Source: Sphingomonas sp. (GTDB taxonomy: Bacteria; Pseudomonadota; Alphaproteobacteria; Sphingomonadales; Sphingomonadaceae). From it: a stretch of 53,297 bases of DNA. The position numbers and the translations under genes were made by a program. The notes beneath the pieces were generated by a model. The model saw only the letters and a list, made by a program, of their open reading frames with translations, was not told where the DNA came from and searched no databases. Positions 35,416-43,202 of the stretch are shown here, in pieces. Numbering within the stretch: position 1 is the first letter of the stretch; each line of letters starts with the position of its first letter. The stretch covers positions 1 through 53,297 of the forward strand of contig NZ_JACCSU010000005.1 in assembly GCF_013812825.1 (NCBI RefSeq), read 5' to 3'.

Positions 35416-36753
35416 CTATTCGATGTCGTCGTTTTCCTTAGCGCGTTTCGAGCGCATCTGGTCCCAATAAGCGATCCTCTCGGCGACTTTCGCTTCGAAC
35501 CCGCGGCTGGTCGGCTGGTAATAGGTCTGCGGCTCCATCTCCTCGGGCCAGTAATCCTGGCCGGAAAAGCCCTCCTCGGCGTCGTGGTCGTACGCGTAGT
35601 CCTTGCCGTAGCCGATGTCCTTCATCAGCTTGGTCGGCGCGTTCAGGATGTGCGCCGGCGGAATCAGCGACCCGGTGTCGCTGGCGCTTCGCCAGGCGCT
35701 TTTCTGGGCGACATAAGCGGCGTTCGATTTGGGGGCGGTGGCGAGGTACAGGCAGGCCTGGACTATCGCCAGCTCGCCTTCGGGCGACCCGAGGAAATCG
35801 TAGGAATCCTTGGCGGCGAGGCACTGGACCAGCGCCTGCGGGTCGGCGAGGCCAATGTCCTCGGACGCGAACCGAGTCAGCCGGCGCAGGACGTAGAGGG
35901 GTTCTTCCCCCGCGACGAGCATTCGGGCCAGATAGTAGAGCGCCGACTGCGGGTCGGAGCCCCGCAGGCTTTTGTGAAGCGCCGAGATCAAATTGTAATG
36001 GCCCTCGCGGTCCTTGTCGTAGACGGCGACCCGCCGGTGAAGCAGCGCCGACAGTCCCACCGCATCGAGCGGACCGTCGAGATCGACGTCGAACAGGGTT
36101 TCGACCTGGTTGAGCAGGAACCGGCCGTCGCCGTCGGCGCTGGCGATGAGCGCGGCGCGCGCCTCGTCCGTCACCGGCAGCGAACGGCCGGCGTCGGTCT
36201 CGGCCCGCGCGATGAGCGTTTCCAGCGCCCGATGGTCGAGCCGCCGCAGGATCAGCACCTGGCAGCGCGACAGCAAGGCTGCGTTGAGCTCGAAGCTCGG
36301 ATTCTCGGTGGTTGCACCGACCAGCGTGACGGTGCCATCCTCGACATAGGGCAGGAAACCGTCCTGCTGGGCGCGATTGAAGCGGTGGACCTCATCCACG
36401 AACAGGAGCGTGTGCTGGCCGGCCTTGGCCATTTGCCGAGCCTCGGCGAAGATCTTCTTGAGGTCGGCAACGCCCGAAAACACCGCCGAGATGGCGACGA
36501 AACGCACGTCGACCGCGTCGGCGAGCAGACGCGCGATCGTGGTCTTGCCTGTGCCGGGCGGGCCCCACAGGACCATCGACGACAATTTGCCGGCCGCGAC
36601 CATTCGCCCGATCGCGGCGTCCGGGCCGGTCAGATGCTCCTGGCCGACGACCTGGTCGAGGTTCTTCGGCCGTAGCCGGTCGGCGAGCGGCGCATTGGCC
36701 GCGGCCGCCTCGGGCGGGTGTGCAGGTGCCTGGTCAGCGAACAGGTCGGCCAT
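35416..36753 (-). CDS. rarA: replication-associated recombination protein A
   Basis: A 445-residue AAA+ ATPase (RarA/MgsA/WRNIP1). Walker A 'GPPGTGKTT' is at about 64-72, Walker B 'LLFVDEVHRF' near 115, sensor 1 'LVGATTENPSFELN'. A C-terminal tetramerisation region ends '...KDYAYDHDAEEGFSGQDYWPEEM', the family signature. It acts at stalled replication forks with SSB. It is the first gene of a three-gene minus-strand run and is divergent from padR. Confidence 0.95.
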   Translation of the reverse strand: MADLFADQAPAHPPEAAAANAPLADRLRPKNLDQVVGQEHLTGPDAAIGRMVAAGKLSSMVLWGPPGTGKTTIARLLADAVDVRFVAISAVFSGVADLKKIFAEARQMAKAGQHTLLFVDEVHRFNRAQQDGFLPYVEDGTVTLVGATTENPSFELNAALLSRCQVLILRRLDHRALETLIARAETDAGRSLPVTDEARAALIASADGDGRFLLNQVETLFDVDLDGPLDAVGLSALLHRRVAVYDKDREGHYNLISALHKSLRGSDPQSALYYLARMLVAGEEPLYVLRRLTRFASEDIGLADPQALVQCLAAKDSYDFLGSPEGELAIVQACLYLATAPKSNAAYVAQKSAWRSASDTGSLIPPAHILNAPTKLMKDIGYGKDYAYDHDAEEGFSGQDYWPEEMEPQTYYQPTSRGFEAKVAERIAYWDQMRSKRAKENDDIE

Positions 36754-36815
36754 CGCGGATGCTCATAATGGTCAGGCACAAAAATGCACGGACCTCTTGC
36801 AGCCGATGCATCGAA

Positions 36816-36823
36816 GATATATC
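36816..36823. promoter_or_regulatory. AT-rich palindrome GATATATC in the rarA-padR spacer
   Basis: The only AT-rich dyad in a 94-base divergent spacer, 24 bases before the padR start. PadR regulators commonly bind ATAT-type palindromes near their own promoter, so autoregulation is plausible. Only eight bases are symmetric. Confidence 0.3.
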
Positions 36824-36847
36824 GCAGACACATCTAAGGAGCGAGCG

Positions 36848-37480
36848 ATGACACGAAGGCATTGGCATGGGTGCGGGCCGCGCGGGCGGTTCGAGTTCAA
36901 CATTCCCGAGGCGCTGATGGCGATGCGCGGCGGGCGCGGCTGGGGCGGTGACTGGGGACCATTCCACTTCGATTTTGGCGATGGCCCCTCGGGGCGCGGT
37001 CGCCGCCGCGGACGCCAGCGGATGTTCGGATCGGGAGAGCTTCGGCTGGTGCTTCTCAAGCTCATCGCCGACGAGCCGCGGCACGGTTACGACCTGATCC
37101 GTGCCGTCGAGGACCTGACGTCCGGCGATTATGCACCCAGCCCGGGCGTCGTCTATCCGACACTCACCCTGCTGCAGGACATGGGCCTGATCGAGGAGGC
37201 GAAAGCCGAGGGCCCCCGCAAGCCGTTCGAAGTGACCGACGAGGGTCGCAAGCATCTCGAGGAGAAGGCCGACGAGGTCGAAGCCTTGTTCGACCGTCTG
37301 GAGGAAGAGTTCGCGCCGCATGGCCGCAGCAGGGGCGGGCCGCCGATCGGCCGAGCGGTCGGCAACCTCATGAATGCGCTCAGCCATCGCATCGGCCGCG
37401 ACGGGATCGACGAGGATCTGCTGCACGAGATCGCGACCATCCTCGATGACGCGGCCCAGCGCATCGAACGAGTGAAGTAG
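36848..37480 (+). CDS. PadR-family transcriptional regulator
   Basis: A 210-residue regulator. Residues 1-58 are an unusual Gly/Arg/Trp/His-rich extension (HWHGCGPRGRFEF, RGGRGWGGDWGPFHFDFGDG). The PadR winged helix follows ('GELRLVLLKLIADEPRHGYDLIRAVEDLTSGDYAPSPGVVYPTLTLLQDMGLI', about 60-115). A helical dimerisation tail closes it. The start has AAGGAGCG 7 bases upstream. His/Trp-rich N-terminal extensions recur in PadR proteins next to metal-related genes, but target genes are not evident here. Confidence 0.9.
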   Translation: MTRRHWHGCGPRGRFEFNIPEALMAMRGGRGWGGDWGPFHFDFGDGPSGRGRRRGRQRMFGSGELRLVLLKLIADEPRHGYDLIRAVEDLTSGDYAPSPGVVYPTLTLLQDMGLIEEAKAEGPRKPFEVTDEGRKHLEEKADEVEALFDRLEEEFAPHGRSRGGPPIGRAVGNLMNALSHRIGRDGIDEDLLHEIATILDDAAQRIERVK

Positions 37481-37486
37481 GACGCG

Positions 37487-38656
37487 CTAGCGGCGGGTCA
37501 TGCGGGTGAGACGAGCACGCTTCTCGATCACTCGCAGATAGACCCGAACGACGGCCGAGTTGATTTGGTCCCAGTCCATCGTTTGCGCATAGGCGAGCCC
37601 GGCCTCGCCATGCCGGCGGCGAAGCTCGGGATCCTTCGCATAGGCCTCGAGCGCGTCGGCGAACGCGCCCTCGTCGCCGGGCTCGACAAGCATCCCTGTC
37701 TCGCCGTCGCGCACCAGGCTGGTTGCTCCCGTCGCGACGGCGGCGACCACCGGCAGACCGCAGGCCATCGACTCCAGCGTGACGTTGCCGAACGTCTCGG
37801 TAATCGAAGGGTTGAGCAGCACGTCGCTGCTGGCGATCGCACGAGCGAGGTCGTCGTCGACTTGCTCCCCGGTGAAGATCGCATTGGGCATCCTCTGCTC
37901 AAACCATGGCCGGGCCGGGCCGTCGCCAATGACCAGCACCCGATGCCTGACCTTGCGCTCGGCAAGCACATCCATCGTGTCGGCAAACAGGTCGAGGCCC
38001 TTTTCCATCACCACCCGGCCCAAAAAGGCGATGACCAGCGCGTCGTCGTCAATCCCGAGTCCGCGCCGCCATTCCATGTCGCGGCGGCCCGGATGGAACT
38101 GCTCGCGGTCGACCCCGCGGGTCCAGATCGAGATGTCCCGGTTCATCCGCTGGGCGCGCATCACCGCCGCGGTAGATTCGGCCGGAACGACGATCGCGTC
38201 GCAGCGGCGGTAGAGCCGCCGCATGATCGCTCGGGCGGCCGGCTCAAGAACCTCCAGATGGTAGTAGGACAGATAGGTGTCGAAGCGGGTGTGGATCGAC
38301 GCGATCGCGGCGATGTTGCGCCGGCGCGCCCAGCTCACCGCGCGATGGGCGACGATGTCTGGGCTGGCGATGTGGACGATGTTGGGATTGTATTCGGCCA
38401 GGTCTCGTCGGGCCCGCCGGGTCAGTGCGAGCGGCAGCCGATATTCCGGCCGGAACGGGATCGGGACGGAAGGAATGTTGACGATCTCGACATTCGCCTC
38501 GAACGCGGGATTGGCGACTGTCGGCGAATAGGCGCGGACCTGGGCGCCCTGGCGGAGTAGATAGTCGCTCAGCCGGTTGAGCGCCTGGTTGGCGCCATCG
38601 CGCACATAATTGTAATTGCCCGAGACCAGGGCAATGCGAAGGTCGCTCGGCTGCAC
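37487..38656 (-). CDS. GT4-family glycosyltransferase
   Basis: A 389-residue GT-B enzyme. 'RIALVSGNYNYVRDGANQALNRL' opens the N-terminal domain and 'IPFRPEYRLPL' follows. The C-terminal donor site has 'FLGRVVMEKGLDLFADTM' and 'NPSITETFGNVTLESMACGLPVVA', with the E-x7-E motif. It resembles MgtA/GtfA-type alpha-mannosyl or glucosyl transferases acting on lipids. GTG 38656 is favoured because TAAGGG lies 8-13 bases upstream; ATG 38680 is possible. It is convergent with padR (7-base gap) and divergent from the glycosylase gene. Confidence 0.88.
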   Translation of the reverse strand: MQPSDLRIALVSGNYNYVRDGANQALNRLSDYLLRQGAQVRAYSPTVANPAFEANVEIVNIPSVPIPFRPEYRLPLALTRRARRDLAEYNPNIVHIASPDIVAHRAVSWARRRNIAAIASIHTRFDTYLSYYHLEVLEPAARAIMRRLYRRCDAIVVPAESTAAVMRAQRMNRDISIWTRGVDREQFHPGRRDMEWRRGLGIDDDALVIAFLGRVVMEKGLDLFADTMDVLAERKVRHRVLVIGDGPARPWFEQRMPNAIFTGEQVDDDLARAIASSDVLLNPSITETFGNVTLESMACGLPVVAAVATGATSLVRDGETGMLVEPGDEGAFADALEAYAKDPELRRRHGEAGLAYAQTMDWDQINSAVVRVYLRVIEKRARLTRMTRR

Positions 38657-38725
38657 CCGGCATGCCCTTAGCTGCGCCATCGGCAAAGGCAAAGGCTGGG
38701 GCAACGGCCAACAAGGGGCGCTCGG

Positions 38726-39223
38726 ATGGATAGCATCAAAGTCGGAATGCCGCCGATCGCCCGGGGCGACGCCCGCTTGTTCATCCTCGGCAGCCTGCCC
38801 GGCGACGCATCGCTGTCGGCGCAGCGCTATTATGCCCATCCGACCAACCAGTTCTGGCGGTTGCTCGGCCAAGCGATCGGCGAGGATCTCCAGGCGATGC
38901 CCTACGACGAGCGCCTGCAGCGGCTGGCCGAGCGGCGCATCGGACTGTGGGACGTGATCGCCTCGGCAGCCCGCCGCGGCAGTCTCGACCAGTCTATCCG
39001 CAGGGCAGCCCACAACCGGGTCGAGCAGCTGCGCAACGATTTTCCCGAGCTCCGGGCGCTGGCCTTCAACGGCTCGACCGCCGCTGCCGTCGGTCGTCGC
39101 CTGCTTGGGGCCGCGGAAGGATTGACCCTCATCGAGCTGCCGTCGTCCAGCGCCGCAAACACGCGGCCGTTTGCCCAAAAGGCCGAAGCCTGGTCGGTGC
39201 TGGCGCAATTCGTCGACTCATAG
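38726..39223 (+). CDS. DNA-deoxyinosine (hypoxanthine) glycosylase, UDG superfamily
   Basis: A 165-residue repair enzyme. The first motif 'FILGSLPGDASLSAQRYYAHPTNQFW' and 'GLWDVIASAARRGSLD', with 'FNGSTAAA' and 'LPSSSAANT', are the hypoxanthine-DNA glycosylase (UDG family 6) pattern. It removes deaminated adenine. Classical MUG is less close. Length is normal. A small gene follows on the same strand after 30 bases. Confidence 0.9.
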   Translation: MDSIKVGMPPIARGDARLFILGSLPGDASLSAQRYYAHPTNQFWRLLGQAIGEDLQAMPYDERLQRLAERRIGLWDVIASAARRGSLDQSIRRAAHNRVEQLRNDFPELRALAFNGSTAAAVGRRLLGAAEGLTLIELPSSSAANTRPFAQKAEAWSVLAQFVDS

Positions 39224-39253
39224 CCCCTTGCCCCGAGCGCCGCGCGCGCCAAC

Positions 39254-39553
39254 ATGTCAATCATGAACTCTCCCGCCGACGATGAAGCCGACCGGAGGCT
39301 GTCGATGGTTGACGAGGCGTTGGTCGCCGGCACCATCGCCAACACCAACGGCCTGCTGGTGATCCTCGCCAAGCTGGTCGCCCACGGAGTGCTCGACCGC
39401 GACGATCTGAAGACCTTCTCCGACAGCTATTCCAAGCCGCTCGACCATGTCGGGATGCGCGAGAACGAGCTGGTCAGCCAGATGCAGGACCAGATGGAAT
39501 CGACGCTGGCGGAGCTGATGCGGTTCCTGAGCGAGCGCGAACGCAAGAAGTGA
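39254..39553 (+). CDS. small helical protein, unknown function
   Basis: A 99-residue hydrophilic protein, probably all helical ('DRRLSMVDEALVAGTIANTNGLLVILAKLVAHGVLDRDDLKTFSD...LAELMRFLSERERKK'). ATG 39254 and ATG 39263 are both possible starts. No known domain is recognised. It converges on the merR gene with a 9-base gap. Confidence 0.6.
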   Translation: MSIMNSPADDEADRRLSMVDEALVAGTIANTNGLLVILAKLVAHGVLDRDDLKTFSDSYSKPLDHVGMRENELVSQMQDQMESTLAELMRFLSERERKK

Positions 39554-39562
39554 CAAATGCGT

Positions 39563-39943
39563 TCAATCGACGAAGGAAGTGAGAATTGGACACGGTCCGC
39601 TCGTGCCTTCCGCGCACTCGCGCGCGAGGCGGTGGAGAGCGTCGCGAGCCCCCTTCAGCTCTTCGATCCTGCTGTCCAGTGCTTTGATCCGGGTCCGCGC
39701 AAGCTTGCGTACGCGGCTGCGGTCCTCGCTCGCGTCGAGGTCGAGAAGTTCGCCTATTTCCGCAAGTGTGAAACCCGCCGCCTGGGCTTGCCGGATGAAC
39801 TTCAACCGGCGGAGGTTTTCCGAACCGTAGCGCCGGATGCCGACGTCGCGCGGGGGTGCTTCGAGCAAGCCTTTGCGCTGGTAGAAGCGGATCGTCTCGA
39901 CCCCGACCCCTCCGGCAGCGGCCAGTTTTCCGATAGTAAGCAT
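39563..39943 (-). CDS. MerR-family metal-responsive regulator
   Basis: A 126-residue MerR protein. N-terminal HTH 'TIGKLAAAGGVGVETIRFYQRKGLL' and 'RRYGSENLRRLKFIRQAQAAGFTLAEIGELLDL' are followed by the dimer helix and a Cys-x7-Cys loop 'ECAEGTSGPCPIL'. The additional Cys that mercury- and zinc/cadmium-type regulators carry before the dimer helix is absent (DASEDR). That is as in copper-type CueR, which has only the two loop Cys. The gene sits divergent from the cluster it should control. Confidence 0.88.
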   Translation of the reverse strand: MLTIGKLAAAGGVGVETIRFYQRKGLLEAPPRDVGIRRYGSENLRRLKFIRQAQAAGFTLAEIGELLDLDASEDRSRVRKLARTRIKALDSRIEELKGARDALHRLARECAEGTSGPCPILTSFVD

Positions 39944-39952
39944 TGTGGGTCC

Positions 39953-39984
39953 TTGACTCTGTACCGTGGTACGGACGCTATACC
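39953..39984 (+). promoter_or_regulatory. MerR-type promoter with 20-bp spacer
   Basis: -35 TTGACT (39953-39958) and -10 TATACC (39979-39984) are 20 bases apart, longer than normal, which is the hallmark of MerR activation by DNA distortion. The dyad GTACC-GT-GGTAC (39961-39972) lies between them. The start of the transcribed cluster is 31 bases downstream. Confidence 0.85.
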
Positions 39985-40014
39985 GGCGCCGACTCGATGA
40001 CAAGGAGATGTGAA

Positions 40015-40515
40015 ATGTCGGCCCCAACTTCCCAGCAAGACGGTGCTCACGCTCACCAGCGTGGCGCGCATTCGCACCACGGACACTCGGGCGGTGGTCC
40101 GTTCCGCACGTCCGCGCAGGCGACCTTGCATTGCCTGACCGGCTGCGTGATCGGCGAGGTGGCCGGGCTTGCAATCGGGGTCACGATCGGGCTGGCGGTG
40201 TGGCAGACGATCGCACTTGCGACCGCGCTCGCCTATTTGTCGGGAATGACGCTGGGGCTGGTGCCGGTGATGCGCAACCAGGGCGTCAGCATGCTCGAAG
40301 CCCTGCGCATCATCTGGATCGGCGAGGTGATCTCGATCGGAGTCATGGAGCTGGTGATGAACTATGTCGACTATCAGATGGGTGGAATGACGGCTCCTTC
40401 GGTGGCGAGCTGGATGTTCTGGCGAGGGATCCTGTTCGCAATCCCCGCGGGTTTCATCGCCGCCTGGCCGGTCAATTACTGGTTGCTCAAGCGCGAGCTC
40501 AAGGCGTGCCACTGA
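40015..40515 (+). CDS. DUF4396 membrane protein with His-rich N-terminus
   Basis: A 166-residue inner-membrane protein with four or five helices. The first 30 residues are His-rich (AHAHQRGAHSHHGHSGGG), then 'HCLTGCVIGEVAGLAIGV', the DUF4396 signature, with two Cys and conserved His. The family is found near copper-handling genes; molecular function is unknown. AAGGAG at 40002-40007 supports ATG 40015. It is the first gene under the MerR-type promoter. Confidence 0.87.
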   Translation: MSAPTSQQDGAHAHQRGAHSHHGHSGGGPFRTSAQATLHCLTGCVIGEVAGLAIGVTIGLAVWQTIALATALAYLSGMTLGLVPVMRNQGVSMLEALRIIWIGEVISIGVMELVMNYVDYQMGGMTAPSVASWMFWRGILFAIPAGFIAAWPVNYWLLKRELKACH

Positions 40516-40877
40516 TGAGCGCAGTCATTGCCAGTCAATCTTCCGGGGCCTATTTCGCCTTCATGTCGTCGATGGTCATGAGGCTGCTCACCTTGGTCGC
40601 GCTGGTGCTGATGCCGTTCGGCATGGGCGCGGCGAGCGCGGTGCCGGCAGCGCACGCGCCCGCAGCCGCGCATTGCGAGGACCAAGGAAGCGAGCCCGCC
40701 GAGCGCTCATCCGACCAAGCCATCGACTGCGCCATGGCATGTTCAATGGTGGCGACTGCAGAGCCGCGTACCGGCGAGGCCGTTTCAAACCGTCGCTTGC
40801 CGGCCGATCGCCCGCTCGCCCAACAGGGCACCGGTCTTCATCCCGACACGGCGACGCCACCTCCCAAGCCCTCTTGA
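40515..40877 (+). CDS. small exported protein of the metal cluster
   Basis: A 120-residue protein. ATG 40515 overlaps the previous stop (TGATG). A hydrophobic segment (about 17-42, 'MRLLTLVALVLMPFGMGAASAV') is followed by His- and Cys-containing stretches ('HAPAAAHCEDQG', 'DCAMACSMV') and a Pro-rich tail. The pattern suggests an exported or anchored metal-binding protein. A start at Met17 or Met20 would give a simpler signal peptide. No family is recognised. Confidence 0.62.
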   Translation: MSAVIASQSSGAYFAFMSSMVMRLLTLVALVLMPFGMGAASAVPAAHAPAAAHCEDQGSEPAERSSDQAIDCAMACSMVATAEPRTGEAVSNRRLPADRPLAQQGTGLHPDTATPPPKPS

Positions 40878-40918
40878 GATTCGCGAACTTCAATTTTTCG
40901 AACTCAGGAGAATGACCA

Positions 40919-41143
40919 ATGTTGACCTTGATCACCGCCGCGCTCGCCGCCGCTCAGCCGGCCCCAGCGAACATGCAAGCTCCGCAAGCTCAGCACGCCC
41001 AGCATGCTCAGCATGGGCAAATGCAGATGCCGATGCAGCCTCAACAGCAGCAGGCGATGAAGGACGGCTGTCCCTGCTGCAGGAACATGGGCCAGGGCAA
41101 CCATCACGGGCAGACGCCGGGCGAGCGGCCCTCACGCCGCTAG
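40919..41143 (+). CDS. small exported Met/His/Gln-rich protein with CPCC
   Basis: A 74-residue protein: short signal-like start (MLTLITAALAAAQPA), then 'QAQHAQHAQHGQMQMPMQPQQQQ' in outline, then GCPCC and NHHG. The His, Met and Cys pattern is typical of periplasmic copper-binding peptides. AGGAG lies 9 bases before the ATG. The DNA encoding the repeat is a short near-tandem of CAGCACGCC-like units. Confidence 0.68.
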   Translation: MLTLITAALAAAQPAPANMQAPQAQHAQHAQHGQMQMPMQPQQQQAMKDGCPCCRNMGQGNHHGQTPGERPSRR

Positions 41144-41239
41144 CGGCCCTCGCTGGTCGCCGGGGCGTGCCATTGCGCACCGCTTCGGCACTGTAACTTA
41201 GCTCGAAGCTGTCGGCGTGGCCCCCCTGCGTCGACGGGC

Positions 41240-42865
41240 ATGGAGACGATCGTGAAGATCAAATTGTTTTCGGCCGTGAGCGCCGCCGCGCTCGCAGCGC
41301 TCGCCGCACCTGCGCCTGCTCAGCATGCCGGCCACGGCACGCACGCCCCCGCCAAGCCGGCCGCGAAGAAGCCGGCCGTGAAGAAAAAGCCGGCGGTCAA
41401 AAAGGCGCCCGCGAAGAAGGTCCCGGCGAAAAGGGCCTCGGCTAAAACGGCCCCGGCGAAGAAGGCTCCAGTCAAGAAGGCGCCGGCCAAGAAGGCTGCG
41501 GCGCCCGAGCCGCCGCAGCCCCAGCCGGCTCCCGACCATTCGCAGATGGACCATTCGACGATGGACCATGGATCCATGCCAGTCCCGCCCGAGCCGTCCC
41601 CAAGCTCTCCGGTGGACCATTCGCAGATGGATCACGGAGCCATGGATCACGGAGCAACGGCTTCCGCCGGCCACGGCGACCACGCAGCGATGCTCGGAGC
41701 GCTGGGACCGTACCCGATGACGCGCGAGGCCTCCGGTACAGCCTGGCAGCCGGACGCCTCCGAGCACATGGGGCTGATGACCGGTAGGGGCGAGTGGAGC
41801 TTCATGGCCCACGGGGCGGTCAATCTCGTCTACGATCGGCAATCGGGCCGGCGTGGCGACGACATGGCGTTCATCTCCGGAATGGTGATGGGCATGGCCC
41901 GGCGCCCGCTCGGCAACGGCACCCTGCAGTTCCGCGCCGCGCTCAGCCCCGACCCGTTGATGGGCAAGCGCGGCTATCCGCTGCTGCTCGCCAGCGGCGA
42001 GACCGCCAACGGGGTCGACCGGCTGATCGACCGGCAGCATCCGCACGATTTCTTCATGGAGCTGTCGGCATCCGCGTCACAAAATATCGGGCCGAGGAGC
42101 AGTGTCTTCCTCTACGCAGCATTGCCCGGCGAGCCAGCGTTCGGTCCGCCGGCATTCATGCACCGCGAGGCGATCCTCGACTCGCCGGAAGCGCCGATCA
42201 CCCACCATTGGCTCGACTCCACCCATATCAGCTTCGGGGTCCTGACCGGTGGGCTGGTCCTCGACCGGATCAAGGTGGAGGTCAGCCGATTCAACGGCCG
42301 CGAGCCGGACGAGCACCGCTGGAACATCGAGACCGGGCCGCTCGATTCGACCGCCGCCCGGCTGTCGTGGAATCCGACCGCGGAGCTTTCCCTGCAGGGC
42401 AGCTGGGGCCGGTTCATCGAACCCGAGCAGCTCGAGCCGGGGGTGGACCAGACCCGCTGGTCGGCGAGCGCCTTGTACGCGCGCGAGATCGCGCCGGGGT
42501 GGAAGCTCGCGGGAACCTTGGCGTGGGGCCGCAAGTCGATCAAAGACCATCACGGCGACAGTCTGAACGATGACGCCTTTGCCCTCGAAGCTTCGCTCAA
42601 GCATGGTCCATGGACGGTCTTCGGGCGCGGCGAGATGACCGAGAACCGCGAGCTTATCGAGCTCGACGGTGAAGAGCATGGGCCGGCATTCAGGGTCGGC
42701 AAGATGTCCTTTGGGGCCGTTCGGGATTTCAGGGTCGCCGACCATCTGTCGCTCGGCGTCGGCGGCTTGCTCGCAGTGAATTTCGTGCCGGAGGAACTCG
42801 CCTCGCTTTACGGCAGCGACAACCCGTCCGGAGCGATGGCCTTTGTACGCCTCAAGGTCGACTGA
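41240..42865 (+). CDS. Met/His-rich outer-membrane barrel, copper-cluster type
   Basis: A 541-residue exported protein. Signal peptide about 1-28; residues 36-92 are a Lys/Ala/Pro repeat region like histone H1 tails; 95-150 carry copper-type motifs (DHSQMDHSTMDHGSM). The rest (about 165-541) is a beta-barrel-like domain ('GEWSFMAHGAVNLVYDRQSGRRGDDMAF', 'DRQHPHDFFMELS', 'THHWLDSTHISFG'). I recognise this domain from heavy-metal islands where it is usually left unnamed; PcoB/CopB is an analogue in motif content but not clearly in sequence. It probably binds or exports copper at the outer membrane. Confidence 0.8.
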   Translation: METIVKIKLFSAVSAAALAALAAPAPAQHAGHGTHAPAKPAAKKPAVKKKPAVKKAPAKKVPAKRASAKTAPAKKAPVKKAPAKKAAAPEPPQPQPAPDHSQMDHSTMDHGSMPVPPEPSPSSPVDHSQMDHGAMDHGATASAGHGDHAAMLGALGPYPMTREASGTAWQPDASEHMGLMTGRGEWSFMAHGAVNLVYDRQSGRRGDDMAFISGMVMGMARRPLGNGTLQFRAALSPDPLMGKRGYPLLLASGETANGVDRLIDRQHPHDFFMELSASASQNIGPRSSVFLYAALPGEPAFGPPAFMHREAILDSPEAPITHHWLDSTHISFGVLTGGLVLDRIKVEVSRFNGREPDEHRWNIETGPLDSTAARLSWNPTAELSLQGSWGRFIEPEQLEPGVDQTRWSASALYAREIAPGWKLAGTLAWGRKSIKDHHGDSLNDDAFALEASLKHGPWTVFGRGEMTENRELIELDGEEHGPAFRVGKMSFGAVRDFRVADHLSLGVGGLLAVNFVPEELASLYGSDNPSGAMAFVRLKVD

Positions 42866-42911
42866 TTGACTAGGCTGACCCGAGCCCACATATGGCCCGC
42901 TCTCAGGCCGA

Positions 42912-42987
42912 GGCCCCTTCGTCTAGCGGTCCAGGACGTCGCCCTCTCACGGCGAAAACACGGGTTCGAGTCCCGTAGGGGTCACCA
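42912..42987 (+). tRNA. tRNA-Glu (CUC)
   Basis: A complete 76-nt cloverleaf with encoded CCA. The acceptor stem GGCCCCT pairs with AGGGGTC. The anticodon loop CTCTCAC gives anticodon CUC. The T-arm is CGGGTTCGAGTCCCG. The 215-base spacer that follows holds one small hairpin (AATGGC...GCCATT) and a possible -35 (TTGACT, 43146), nothing more that I recognise. Confidence 0.96.
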
Positions 42988-43202
42988 GCGCCTAAGTATC
43001 TGGTATATTGAGCTTTTTCTGCGCGTCTGAGGCCTAGCAGAATGGCTGTTTTGAGCCATTCCCCGCAGAACCAGGGTCAGAGCGGTCCACCAGAGACAAC
43101 TCGGTTTCTCAAGTGATCCTTTCCGCTCTTGGACTCGCAGGTTCATTGACTCTGCGTTAATTGGGGTGTCCAGTTTCGACTCGGTCCAGAGGGGGGAAAC
43201 TC

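Noticed and set aside
34165-36675. An 836-codon open frame on the plus strand
   Set aside because: It lies antisense across the TM-helix and rarA genes, has a highly charged composition and no recognisable domain. Long antisense frames are expected at this GC content.
39563-39943. Mercury-resistance MerR with a mer operon
   Set aside because: The operator looks mer-like, but the regulator lacks the first metal-binding Cys and no merT, merP or merA is present.
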